The notes below the pieces were generated by a model. The model saw only the letters and a program-made list of their open reading frames with translations, was not told where the DNA came from and did not search any database. Source: an uncultured Bacteroidota bacterium (lineage in GTDB: Bacteria; Bacteroidota; Bacteroidia; Chitinophagales; Chitinophagaceae). Taken from it: DNA of 64,000 bases. The translations under genes and the position numbers were made by a program. Of the stretch, positions 25,043 to 33,087 are shown one piece after another. Position 1 is the first letter of the stretch. Each line of letters starts with the position of its first letter. The stretch lies in contig CAISPO010000044.1 of the NCBI GenBank assembly GCA_903887415.1, forward strand, positions 112,829 to 176,828. The letters run 5' to 3'.

Positions 25043-26140
25043 TTATTGCAATATAGGCTTGCCGTCGTAAGTTGCTGTCTTGAGTAATGCATCACCAACA
25101 GCCACTGCTTTAGCAGATAGTGGTGCATAATTGAGTGCACCTGAATATTGCTGACCGTCGTGTATCATCCACTGAATCAGCTTCACCATTTTGGTTGCCT
25201 TGTCAGCAGCGCGGTTGTTATACTTCTGCTCCTGGTAGATCAATACCCATGAAAGGCCGGAAATCGGATAACCTTCCGGTGCATCTGTATTGGTAAGAGA
25301 TACCTTACCGTCAGCAGGGATCTCTATATCAGCAGCAGCAGTAACGCTGGCAATGCTTGGCGTGATGAATTTGCCTGCCTTGTTCTGCACTTTTGCATAG
25401 GCCATATTATTCTGTATGGCATAAGCCAGCTCTATGTAACCAATAGCTCCCGGAGTCTGCTTGATAGTACCGGCAACACCTTCGTTGCCCTTACCACCAA
25501 TACCAGCAGGCCAGCTAACTGATGAGCCCTTGCCTACTTTTGTTTCCCAATCCTTGCTCACCTTTGTGAGGTAAGTAGTGAATATATTAGATGTACCGCT
25601 GGCATCGGCGCGGTGAGCAACCACGATGTCGGTTGCGGGCAACTTTGCGCCTTTGTTGATGGCCTGTATAGCAGGGTCATTCCATTTTTTGATATCGCCA
25701 AGGAATATTTTAGCGAGCACATCCGGAGTAAGCATCAATGTATCCTTTATTTCAGGAACATTGTAGCTGAGTACAACTGCACCTGCAGTTACCGGTATAT
25801 GTATAGCCGGGCCGCTCATCGCTTTTGCCTGGTCGTCCGTAAGCGGAGCGTCAGAAGCGCCGAAGTCAACGGTCTTATCCGTAAGGCCCTTGATACCTCC
25901 ACCGGAACCGATAGACTGGTAGTTCACCTTTACGCCATTAGCTTTGTCGTATTCAGAGAACATCTTAGAGAACAACGGATTGTCGAAGGAACTACCCGCG
26001 CCCATTATGCTGTTGTTGTCATTGTTCGCTGAGCTATCAGCTTTCGATCCGTTACCTGAACCGCCGCAGCTGGCCAGGAACATGCTTCCGGTTATGGCAA
26101 AGGCAAGCCCGGAGAGCGCTATGCTCTTTAAAATTTTCAT
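25043..26140 (-). CDS. pstS: Phosphate-binding lipoprotein PstS
   Basis: 365 residues. A signal peptide with lipobox (MFLASCGG, about Cys25) is followed by a Ser/Asn-rich linker and a periplasmic binding protein fold. IMGAGSSFDNPLFSKMF and YQSIGSGGGIKGLTDKTVDF are the phosphate-site loops, and VAHRADASGTSNIFTTYL is a strong PstS signature. It captures phosphate for the PstCAB importer. 54 bp separate it from the porin gene upstream, with no Pho box in the gap, so both probably share one promoter. Confidence 0.96.
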   Translation of the reverse strand: MKILKSIALSGLAFAITGSMFLASCGGSGNGSKADSSANNDNNSIMGAGSSFDNPLFSKMFSEYDKANGVKVNYQSIGSGGGIKGLTDKTVDFGASDAPLTDDQAKAMSGPAIHIPVTAGAVVLSYNVPEIKDTLMLTPDVLAKIFLGDIKKWNDPAIQAINKGAKLPATDIVVAHRADASGTSNIFTTYLTKVSKDWETKVGKGSSVSWPAGIGGKGNEGVAGTIKQTPGAIGYIELAYAIQNNMAYAKVQNKAGKFITPSIASVTAAADIEIPADGKVSLTNTDAPEGYPISGLSWVLIYQEQKYNNRAADKATKMVKLIQWMIHDGQQYSGALNYAPLSAKAVAVGDALLKTATYDGKPILQ

Positions 26141-26194
26141 AATTATATCAATTATTTGGTTACGCTAAACTTAGAAACCTCTTATTGCCCTTAC

Positions 26195-27547
26195 TTACTT
26201 GCCGTAAACATAATAGAATGTCAAACGGTAAACTGCGTCTGTACCTTTAATACCATTAACTAAACCAGCCGAACTACCAGTACCCATACCAGCGTAAGGT
26301 GTACTTTTCGAATTTTCGCCGTTGTAAGAAAGCGCTGAATTGTATGTGTTCAACCAAACGTTTGGCATAAAATGTATGTTCTTGAACGGTGTAAAGTCAA
26401 GGCCGAATGTTACGAACTGTTCTTTTGTTGTTGGCTCATAAGTTCCAGTAGCAACCGAGTAGCTCTTCATGTTCGGATCGCTAACTACATTGTTCAGGTT
26501 GCCGCTAGGATCATAATTGTCATAACGAGCGAAGTAGCCTAACACTGCGTTACCTTGTGGGTTAGAAAGAATACGGCCGCGGATATAGGCTGAATACGCC
26601 ATAGCCTTTGATGTGCGGTGGTAAGTATTACCGTCTTTACCAACTTCTGTAACATCTCCCATAATCGTATTCTGGAAGCCTTCAAAACCTACGGTCAGCA
26701 TTTTTGTGTTCCATGCCAAAAATAATTTGGTCATGTTGCGGTCGTGATACCATGGCCCGTTAAAGCCCTTAGTATATACACCCCAGTTAAGCCTTTCGTA
26801 ATCCTGGTAAACATCTACAAGCAGTCTTTTGTCGAGGAACTTAGCATAAACGTCGCCGTAAAACCATTTGTACGGATCACCCTCTGGCTTTGCACTTGAA
26901 CCGTTGCCAACCATGATGTCGTAGCCGAAGTTGCCCTTGCTGTCGAACCAGCCCTGGAGGCTAGCGCCCATGTCGAATGAAGGTGTGCGGCGGATATCGG
27001 ACACAGTTCTTTCGATAGAACGGTATGCCCAAACTTCTTCCGCTGTCTGATCATTTCTGCCAGTCTTGGCGAACGATGGAGTTGCCTGTGAACCGATAAC
27101 GAGGTCTGTATTGTGCCAAAGGTTTTTCCAACGGATATTGGCCAGCTTTACATAGGGAGCGAATTTCGTGTTCGTGAGGATATCACCACTTGACTGATTA
27201 ACTAAACCACCACTTACAAAATCATCTTCTGCAGCCAAAAGAAACTCTGCAGAAAAACGCTGGCTGATGTCGTAATTATAACCAAGATAAACCCGGCGGA
27301 ACTGGAACATGCTTGCGTTTGCGGGCATTCCAGTATATTGGTTAGAGCCGCCGCGATATACCGGCGCTGCTGCTGTGCCAATGTTGTCAGTGCTGCCTTT
27401 GAACGCGTAATCGCCGAAAGCGTAACCCCATAATTTACCGCTGGGTTTGAATTCCGCTACAGTATCTGCTGTCTGGGCCTGGGCTGTGCCGGCTAATGAA
27501 ATGAATAATGAGCAGTAGATGCTCAGTTTGGTAATTGTTTTTGTCAT
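26195..27547 (-). CDS. Phosphate-regulated outer-membrane porin (OprO/P-like)
   Basis: 450 residues with signal peptide (SLFISLAGTAQAQ). Barrel strands alternate throughout: FQFRRVYLGYNYDISQRFSA, VIGSQATPSFAKTGRNDQT, FVTFGLDFTPFKNIHFMPN, and an aromatic-rich last strand VYRLTFYYVYGK. This matches phosphate-selective porin-like proteins. Being first gene of the pst operon and having a Pho box 50 bp upstream, it is likely the outer-membrane entry route for phosphate. Anion selectivity itself is inferred from context. Confidence 0.8.
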   Translation of the reverse strand: MTKTITKLSIYCSLFISLAGTAQAQTADTVAEFKPSGKLWGYAFGDYAFKGSTDNIGTAAAPVYRGGSNQYTGMPANASMFQFRRVYLGYNYDISQRFSAEFLLAAEDDFVSGGLVNQSSGDILTNTKFAPYVKLANIRWKNLWHNTDLVIGSQATPSFAKTGRNDQTAEEVWAYRSIERTVSDIRRTPSFDMGASLQGWFDSKGNFGYDIMVGNGSSAKPEGDPYKWFYGDVYAKFLDKRLLVDVYQDYERLNWGVYTKGFNGPWYHDRNMTKLFLAWNTKMLTVGFEGFQNTIMGDVTEVGKDGNTYHRTSKAMAYSAYIRGRILSNPQGNAVLGYFARYDNYDPSGNLNNVVSDPNMKSYSVATGTYEPTTKEQFVTFGLDFTPFKNIHFMPNVWLNTYNSALSYNGENSKSTPYAGMGTGSSAGLVNGIKGTDAVYRLTFYYVYGK

Positions 27548-27596
27548 TGAGTGTGTTTTTAATTTGTGTACAAAGAAAATACAGGCAGGTTATGCC

Positions 27597-27625
27597 AATG
27601 TTACCCCAATATTAATTTAATGTTA
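27597..27625 (-). promoter_or_regulatory. Pho box: three 7-mers at 11-bp spacing
   Basis: On the minus strand: TAACATT-AAAT-TAATATT-GGGG-TAACATT, three near-identical 7-mers separated by exactly 4 bp. PhoB-family regulators bind 11-bp direct units of a 7-bp core plus a 4-bp spacer, so the geometry is diagnostic. It lies 50-78 bp before the porin start codon. Confidence 0.7.
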
Positions 27626-27796
27626 CCACATCTAATAATATTATTATCTGTTTTTTTACAGTTGCTGATTTTCAAATCATTAGATGTTGCGTCATTTCAT
27701 ATTTATAGAAATAAATTTTATGCTTGAGAAAGATTTTTTTAATATTCCTACTGTAATGTACCGTGCCTTAACTTCATCCACCACAAAAAAATAATA

Positions 27797-30700
27797 ATGG
27801 CATTCGATAAAGACCTTTTTAGTGAACGCTATAAAACACTCAATGACCGGCAAAAAGAAGCCGTGGACACTATATATGGTGCAGTAATGGTTATAGCCGG
27901 TCCCGGCACCGGAAAAACCGAAGTGCTGTCTATGCGTATTGCCAACCTCCTCTTGAGTGAGGCGCAGGTGCAGCCGCATGAGATATTATGTCTCACCTAT
28001 ACCGATGAAGCTACCAATGCCATGCGGCGCAGGCTGGTGCAGATAACCGGGCCTGCGGCACATAAAGTGAACATCTATACTTTCCATGCCTTTTGCAATA
28101 ATATCATTCAGAACAACAGCGAATATTTCAGCCAGCGCACACTGCAGCCCATAAGCGACCTGGAACGTACGGAGCTGCTCTATAAAATGCTGGAAGAGCT
28201 GCCCCAGGGGCATACGCTGAGAAAACTGAGTGGCAACATATATTTTGACGCAGGAAAGCTGAACCGGCTGTTTGACGTGATGAAACGCGAACACCTGACC
28301 CCGGAATTTATCTCCGCCTCAATAGATGAATATATAGAAAGCCTGCCCGCACGGGAAGAATACATATACCAGCGAAACGGGAAGGGATACAAAAGAGGCG
28401 ACCTGAAAGATAAGCTGCTGGAAGAAGAGATACGGAAGATGGAAGCCACACGGGCTGCCGCGCTGTTGTTTGACAATTATGAGCGCATGATGAAAGAGGC
28501 GGGGCGATATGACTTCAATGACATGATCATCTGGGTGCTGGATGCTTTTAAGAATAACCCGGCGCTGCTGCAAAGCTACCAGGAACGTTACCAGTTCATA
28601 CTGGCCGATGAATTCCAGGATACCAACGGGGCGCAGAATGAACTCATCAACTATCTCTGTTCTTACTGGGACGACCCGAATATTTTTGTAGTAGGCGATG
28701 ATGACCAGAGCATTTACGAATTCCAGGGAGCGCGCATACGGAACATAGTGGAGTTTTATGAACGGTATAAAGAACATATCGCTATCATAGTGCTTCCGCA
28801 CAACTATCGTTCCTCGCAGGCGATACTGGATAAAGCAATGGCGGCCATACAGCATAATAAGAAGCGGCTCATCAACCAGCTCACCGACCTGGCGCTGGAT
28901 AAGAATATTATCTCTTCCGCGCCACGCTTCGCAGATGGTAAAGAGACTGTGGCGCCAGTGGTGAAAGTATATAATAATGTACTGCAGGAAGAAGCAGCGC
29001 TGGTGATGCAGATAGAGCAGATGCAGAAAGAAGGCAAGCCCCTTAGTGAAGTAGCCATACTCTATGCACAACACAAACAGGCCGAAAATATAATTGCCCT
29101 GATGGAGCGCAAGGGCATACCCTACAATATAAAGCGGCCGGAGAATGTGCTGGAGCTGCCGCTCACAGAACAAATACTCAACGTGCTGCGCTACCTGGAT
29201 GAAGAACGTAAAAAAACATTTGAGGGTGAAGCGATCCTGTTTGAAATAATGCATGCGCCTTATTATGGCATAGAGCCTACAGATATTGCCCTGCTCTCGC
29301 TGCACATCAATAGTACCCGGAAAGAGAAGGGGCCTATAAAATGGCGTCTGTTGTTATCAAACCCTTTGCTGCTGGAGTCACTGGACCTGCGATCGGCCAA
29401 GGCATTGCAGCGGCTGGGACACAACCTGGACAACTGGGAACGGCAGCAACTGAGCCTGCCGTTGCCCCTGCTGATAGAAAAAATAGTGCATGAAAGCGGC
29501 ATAGTGGCACACCTGGTAAGAACCACCGACCATGTGCGGCACATACAGGCGCTATATACCTTCTTTGAATTTATTAAAGAGACTTATGCACGAAACCAGA
29601 AAATAAAACCTGCTGAACTATTGCAGATGGTGGAACGAATGAACGATGAACACATCTCCGTGCCGTTCCAGCGGGTAACACAGAATGAAAACGGTGTTCA
29701 TTTTTACACCACGCACAGCGCCAAGGGCAACGAGTTTGAATATGTGTTCCTGATAGGCTGCACCAAAAATTTCTGGGAAGGAAAAAGAGGCGGCGGCAAT
29801 GAATACCGGATGCCCGATACCATAACTGCTACCGATGAGGATGCCGAAAAAAGCTATAAAGTAGAAGTGGCGCGGCGATTGTTTTATGTGGCGCTCACGA
29901 GGGCCAAGAAATACCTGCAAGTGTCTTATGCCCTGAATGACAATGCAGGCAAAGCGCTGGAAACATCTGCATTCATAGATGAGATAAGCACAGTTGAGGA
30001 ACGGGAACAGCAAACACTGACTACCGGCGAGGTAATGAGCCATATAGAATGGGCATTGCAGCCGGTGCCGGAGGTGCGTATAAAAATGGCCAATGCCGAA
30101 TGGATAGAGCGTGTGCTGCAGCAATTTATTATGAGCTATACGGCGCTTAGTAAGTTCCTGCACTGTCCGCTGGCGTTTTATTACGAAACGGTGCTGAAGG
30201 TGCCCTTCCAGAAAAATGATGCACTGGCCTTCGGCAGTGCTGTGCACTACGCGCTGGAGCGTATGTTCCGCGATATGAAAGAAAAGAAAGGGGAGTTCCC
30301 GGATAAAGACCATGTGCTGGGCGCATTCAACTCTGCCCTGTATGCCGAGTCTTCGTCTTTTACCACTGTTCAGTTCGACCGGAGAAAAGAACAGGGCCAT
30401 ACCCTTATCTCTGAATATTACGACCACTATATAAATACCTTTTCAAAAGACGTAGAGATAGAATTTAAAGTGCCGCGCTACATACTGGATGGCGTGCCGG
30501 TGACGGGCAAAATAGATAAAATAGAGCTAAGCGGGAACAGTTGCAAAGTAGTGGATTATAAAACGGGCGACCCTGACAAGTCGGCAACACCAATGACTGC
30601 GCCGCCTAATGAGAAAGAACCGCTGGGCGGCGACTACTGGCGGCAAATGGTGTTCTACAAACTGCTGCTGGAGAACTATGAAGAAAAAAGCTGGAAGGTG

Positions 30701-30940
30701 ACACTTGGTATGTTTGACTTTGTGCAGAAGAATAAGAACGGCGAGTATAAACAAATAGTTGTGCCTGTATTTGCCCAGGACGAGGAGATAGTGCGCGGAC
30801 AAATAAAAGATACTTATAGCCGGATCATGAACCATGAATTTGACCGGGGTTGCGGTAAAGAAACCTGTCACTGGTGCAACTTTGCGAAACGCTACGAATT
30901 GATACGGGATGATGCGGATGTGGAAATTGATGATGTGTAA
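27797..30940 (+). CDS. UvrD/Rep-type helicase fused to iron-sulfur PD-(D/E)XK nuclease
   Basis: 1047 residues. SF1A helicase motifs in order: MVIAGPGTGKTEVLSMRI (Walker A, about 31-48), FILADEFQDTNGAQ (II), VGDDDQSIYEFQGA (III), LPHNYRSSQ (IV), THSAKGNEFEYVFLIG (V), RRLFYVALTRAKKY (VI). The C-terminal third is a RecB-type nuclease: LAFGSAVHYALER, TGKIDKIE, VVDYKTG (catalytic D and K). One Cys in FLHCPLAFYYE and three in CGKETCHWC make the AddB-like 4Fe-4S ring. It resembles AddA/AddB-like end-processing enzymes in a single chain and probably acts in double-strand break repair or in clearing foreign DNA. No partner subunit is adjacent. Confidence 0.85.
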   Translation: MAFDKDLFSERYKTLNDRQKEAVDTIYGAVMVIAGPGTGKTEVLSMRIANLLLSEAQVQPHEILCLTYTDEATNAMRRRLVQITGPAAHKVNIYTFHAFCNNIIQNNSEYFSQRTLQPISDLERTELLYKMLEELPQGHTLRKLSGNIYFDAGKLNRLFDVMKREHLTPEFISASIDEYIESLPAREEYIYQRNGKGYKRGDLKDKLLEEEIRKMEATRAAALLFDNYERMMKEAGRYDFNDMIIWVLDAFKNNPALLQSYQERYQFILADEFQDTNGAQNELINYLCSYWDDPNIFVVGDDDQSIYEFQGARIRNIVEFYERYKEHIAIIVLPHNYRSSQAILDKAMAAIQHNKKRLINQLTDLALDKNIISSAPRFADGKETVAPVVKVYNNVLQEEAALVMQIEQMQKEGKPLSEVAILYAQHKQAENIIALMERKGIPYNIKRPENVLELPLTEQILNVLRYLDEERKKTFEGEAILFEIMHAPYYGIEPTDIALLSLHINSTRKEKGPIKWRLLLSNPLLLESLDLRSAKALQRLGHNLDNWERQQLSLPLPLLIEKIVHESGIVAHLVRTTDHVRHIQALYTFFEFIKETYARNQKIKPAELLQMVERMNDEHISVPFQRVTQNENGVHFYTTHSAKGNEFEYVFLIGCTKNFWEGKRGGGNEYRMPDTITATDEDAEKSYKVEVARRLFYVALTRAKKYLQVSYALNDNAGKALETSAFIDEISTVEEREQQTLTTGEVMSHIEWALQPVPEVRIKMANAEWIERVLQQFIMSYTALSKFLHCPLAFYYETVLKVPFQKNDALAFGSAVHYALERMFRDMKEKKGEFPDKDHVLGAFNSALYAESSSFTTVQFDRRKEQGHTLISEYYDHYINTFSKDVEIEFKVPRYILDGVPVTGKIDKIELSGNSCKVVDYKTGDPDKSATPMTAPPNEKEPLGGDYWRQMVFYKLLLENYEEKSWKVTLGMFDFVQKNKNGEYKQIVVPVFAQDEEIVRGQIKDTYSRIMNHEFDRGCGKETCHWCNFAKRYELIRDDADVEIDDV

Positions 30941-30957
30941 ACATATCCGAAACCGGG

Positions 30958-31105
30958 GTAGAGATACGCAGGCAGATAGCACCAACGCAAGTAAAGATGC
31001 GTAGCCGAGAGTAGGAGATACGTACACGAGTAGAGACACGTAGCCGAGTAGAAATACGTACACGCGAGTAGAGATACGCAGGCGCGAGTAGAGACGCAAA
31101 ATTTT
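30958..31105. repeat. Degenerate tandem repeat of GTAGAGATACGC units
   Basis: Seven units beginning GTA(G/A)(A/G)GA: at 30958 (33 bp), 30991, 31011, 31029, 31048, 31068 and 31088, about 18-20 bp each. Each continues with TACG(C/T)A or CACGTAG, then a GCCGA/CGCGA tail. The last, GTAGAGACGCAAAATTTT, is half of the dispersed palindrome. It lies directly behind the helicase-nuclease gene. Confidence 0.7.
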
Positions 31106-31182
31106 GGTAACTATCGCTAACTTGGGATTGAATTAATTAATTAATAATATTGGCTAGTCGCTAAAATACACTTTTATTTAGT

Positions 31183-31215
31183 TGACCTATCGCGTCCGTG
31201 GTAGGTCACTTTTTT
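31183..31215 (+). terminator. Probable terminator of the helicase-nuclease gene
   Basis: TGACCTA and TAGGTCA arms, 12-base loop, then CTTTTTTG on the plus strand. Confidence 0.5.
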
Positions 31216-31346
31216 GTCCCCTTAGTGTTTGCGTGTTTAGCAAACAGCTTCATTGCACTATGAAAATCAGCGTCAATAGTAACCTTCTCGGCTAATTGCT
31301 TGGTGCTGGGCAATTCCTTCTTTGCTGCTTTTGCGATGTAGTAAAG
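31206..31346 (-). pseudogene. Remnant of a small lysine-rich protein gene
   Basis: A frame of 46 codons closed by a stop upstream (TAA directly before LYYI) reads LYYIAKAAKKELPSTKQLAE, then KVTIDADFHSAMKLFAKHAN and TKGTKK. Its composition is clearly protein-like. If the ATC codon before AKAAKKELP was once ATG, it would be a complete 43-residue protein, so the start may have been lost by one substitution. It could be a passenger of the IS1595-type remnant at 32155, or a truncated unrelated gene. No family recognised. Confidence 0.4.
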
Positions 31347-31393
31347 TTACGGATTTATTTTAACTACATTTAGAACGCCAAACCTAATATAGT

Positions 31394-32017
31394 ATGACAA
31401 AAAAGGATTTTGAAAGTTCAGATGATTTTAAAGAGATGAAACTAATTGGCGAATCGTACCAAACGATGCAATTTAAATTTATTAACAATGGTAGCGATTT
31501 GGCATGTAATCAAAATGGTAAAGACTACCATGTAAATTATTGGTTCCAGATAATGATAATGTATTACGGCTATACCTCTCAAGCAATAAAGGGAGATGAA
31601 AATAAACTCTCTTTTTTAGGAGAAGCGCGGAGCAATTTTGTTCAATTAAGCGAAAATGCCAAAAGAATGTTAGCCGAAGTAGATTGGTGTAAAAGATATG
31701 AGTTCGCCGGGTTTGTAAATCAAGTTGACGCACTCATTCAGATGGGCAAATTGGAATTAGAGGCAAAGTTGTTAGTTAGTCAAATTGCTACAAATGAAAA
31801 TACACTAACCACTAATAGTGTTTTAAAAAATATTTTTAGATGGACAGCGATTATAGCGGGGATAGGGGTTTTAATCGCGGGTTTCAATACTTTTTTAGAA
31901 ATTCAAAAAAACAAGCTATCGCAACAGCTACACACGACAGACTCACTATTGCAAGTAAAAAGTTTTGAAAACGCTCGATTAAAGAAGATTTTGGATTCTG
32001 TGATTCATAAGCCATAA
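31394..32017 (+). CDS. Hypothetical membrane protein in AT-rich insert
   Basis: 207 residues. A soluble N-terminal part (MTKKDFESSDDFKEMKLIG; YHVNYWFQIMIMYYGY) is followed by one transmembrane helix (IFRWTAIIAGIGVLIAGFN, about 147-165) and a C-terminal coiled coil (FLEIQKNKLSQQLHTTDSLL, about 167-186). The gene is visibly richer in A/T than its neighbours and sits alone among mobile-element remnants, ending in a strong terminator, so it was probably acquired horizontally. Function unknown. The single-helix-plus-coil layout is seen in some abortive-infection and sensor proteins, but nothing specific supports that. Confidence 0.65.
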   Translation: MTKKDFESSDDFKEMKLIGESYQTMQFKFINNGSDLACNQNGKDYHVNYWFQIMIMYYGYTSQAIKGDENKLSFLGEARSNFVQLSENAKRMLAEVDWCKRYEFAGFVNQVDALIQMGKLELEAKLLVSQIATNENTLTTNSVLKNIFRWTAIIAGIGVLIAGFNTFLEIQKNKLSQQLHTTDSLLQVKSFENARLKKILDSVIHKP

Positions 32018-32066
32018 CAATGGCCTACATAATTATTGATTTGGCATTACAATGGTACAAAAAGTT

Positions 32067-32095
32067 ACGGCACCCGATATTGGGTGCCGTTTTTT
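32067..32095 (+). terminator. Terminator of the 31394 gene
   Basis: ACGGCACCC-GATATT-GGGTGCCGT perfect 9-bp stem followed by TTTTTT on the plus strand, 50 bp after the stop codon. Confidence 0.85.
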
Positions 32096-32154
32096 ACATT
32101 CAATTGCCAAACCAAATGTAAGCTACTTTGCTATCAATGTATTGTAAGTAAGTC

Positions 32155-32412
32155 TTACCCCGCTACGTTCAAAACTGTATCTTCAAACTTTGTTGTAATG
32201 TTCGCCTTACGTGTGTTATAGCGATATGCACACTCATTCGCGTATGTCTGCATATGCTTACGGCTGATGTTGTGGTACGTTCCTATCACCATTCGGTCAA
32301 AGTGGCTAACTGCGCCCTCTATCGTGTTAGTGTGGATATAGCCGTCAACGTACATATTCATCCTTGCTGTGGTCAACGCTTTGGTGGTCTGCATACTCTT
32401 TACCAACAACAA
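32155..32412 (-). pseudogene. C-terminal remnant of an IS1595-type (ISXO2 domain) transposase
   Basis: 85 codons: YIHTNTIEGAVSHFDRMVIG, then TYHNISRKHMQTYANECAY and RYNTRKANITTKFEDTVLN. N-T-IEG, Y-x-x-(I/V)-S-x-(K/E)-H and RYN-R are the conserved end of ISXO2-like DDE transposases. The N-terminal zinc ribbon and the first catalytic Asp residues are missing; the 5' side runs into the RAYT remnant. Full-length members have about 300 residues. Confidence 0.75.
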
Positions 32413-32426
32413 GATAAGCGTTTGCT

Positions 32427-32633
32427 GTGTCGGTCATAAGTGGATCTATTATTCGTGGATTTAAAACCGGCGTGACAAAATATGCGAAGAACAACGGTAT
32501 TGGCTTCGGATGGCAAGCACGCTTTCATGATCATATCATTCGGGATGAGGAGTCTTATTTTAAGATCAGGAATTATATTCTCTCAAATGTCAAAAACTGG
32601 AACAAGGATATTTTCTATACTCCTTCAAAATAA
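32427..32633 (+). pseudogene. C-terminal remnant of a REP-associated tyrosine transposase (RAYT)
   Basis: About 66 codons: GSIIRGFKTGVTKYAKNNG, then FHDHIIRDEESYFKIRNYIL and SNVKNWNKDIFY. SIIRxFK-x-x-VTK, the DHIIRDE block and NYI...NW-xD are the hallmark C-terminal half of IS200-like Y1 (RAYT) proteins. The N-terminal HUH half is gone, so it is inactive. RAYTs act on dispersed palindromic (REP) sequences, which this window contains in number. Confidence 0.75.
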
Positions 32634-32829
32634 ATATACTCATTATTCTAGTCAGGGGTGTTTATAAATATTAGTAAATAACTATTATACAGTTTCGATT
32701 TGAAATACATGATCTGTATCTGACATTACATGTACCTACATTCATTAAATTAATTATTAACTTTGGTGTAATTGATTAATTATCAGCTATTATTTTGGAA
32801 AATGGAGAAATGCACGTTATTTTCGTTTT

Positions 32830-32946
32830 ATGATTTCGCGGGTGTTTCATAAAATAATGAGCAATGAGGATACTACCACTTACATATTAGTAGGTATCGT
32901 ACTTGTTACTATATTGCTGGGGGCATTGAAAATTATATTCTTCTAG
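32830..32946 (+). CDS. Possible small single-pass membrane protein, 38 residues
   Basis: From ATG 32830 (or internal ATG 32857): MISRVFHKIMSNEDTTTYIL, then VGIVLVTILLGALKIIFF. A hydrophilic start and one clean transmembrane helix ending at the stop codon. No homologue recognised, and chance cannot be excluded. The rest of the 454 bp between 32634 and 33087 is AT-rich with nothing further visible. Confidence 0.35.
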   Translation: MISRVFHKIMSNEDTTTYILVGIVLVTILLGALKIIFF

Positions 32947-33087
32947 CCCCGCTTCCTCCCTGGAATATTAGCTATCGGAACTCTGTGGCCTCTATTAATA
33001 ATCTTTCCTTTTTCTAAAAGAAACTATTCCTTTTTCTGAAACCTTGCCAGGCGAGTTGTGCATTTCTTTGCACCTCAAAATATAATT

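Noticed and set aside
30527..31099. 190-codon minus-strand frame ending in the tandem repeat
   Set aside because: Antisense to the nuclease domain; its N-terminal part is only translated GTAGAGA repeats.
30958..31105. CRISPR array
   Set aside because: Units are only 18-20 bp, degenerate and without unique spacers; no cas genes in the window.
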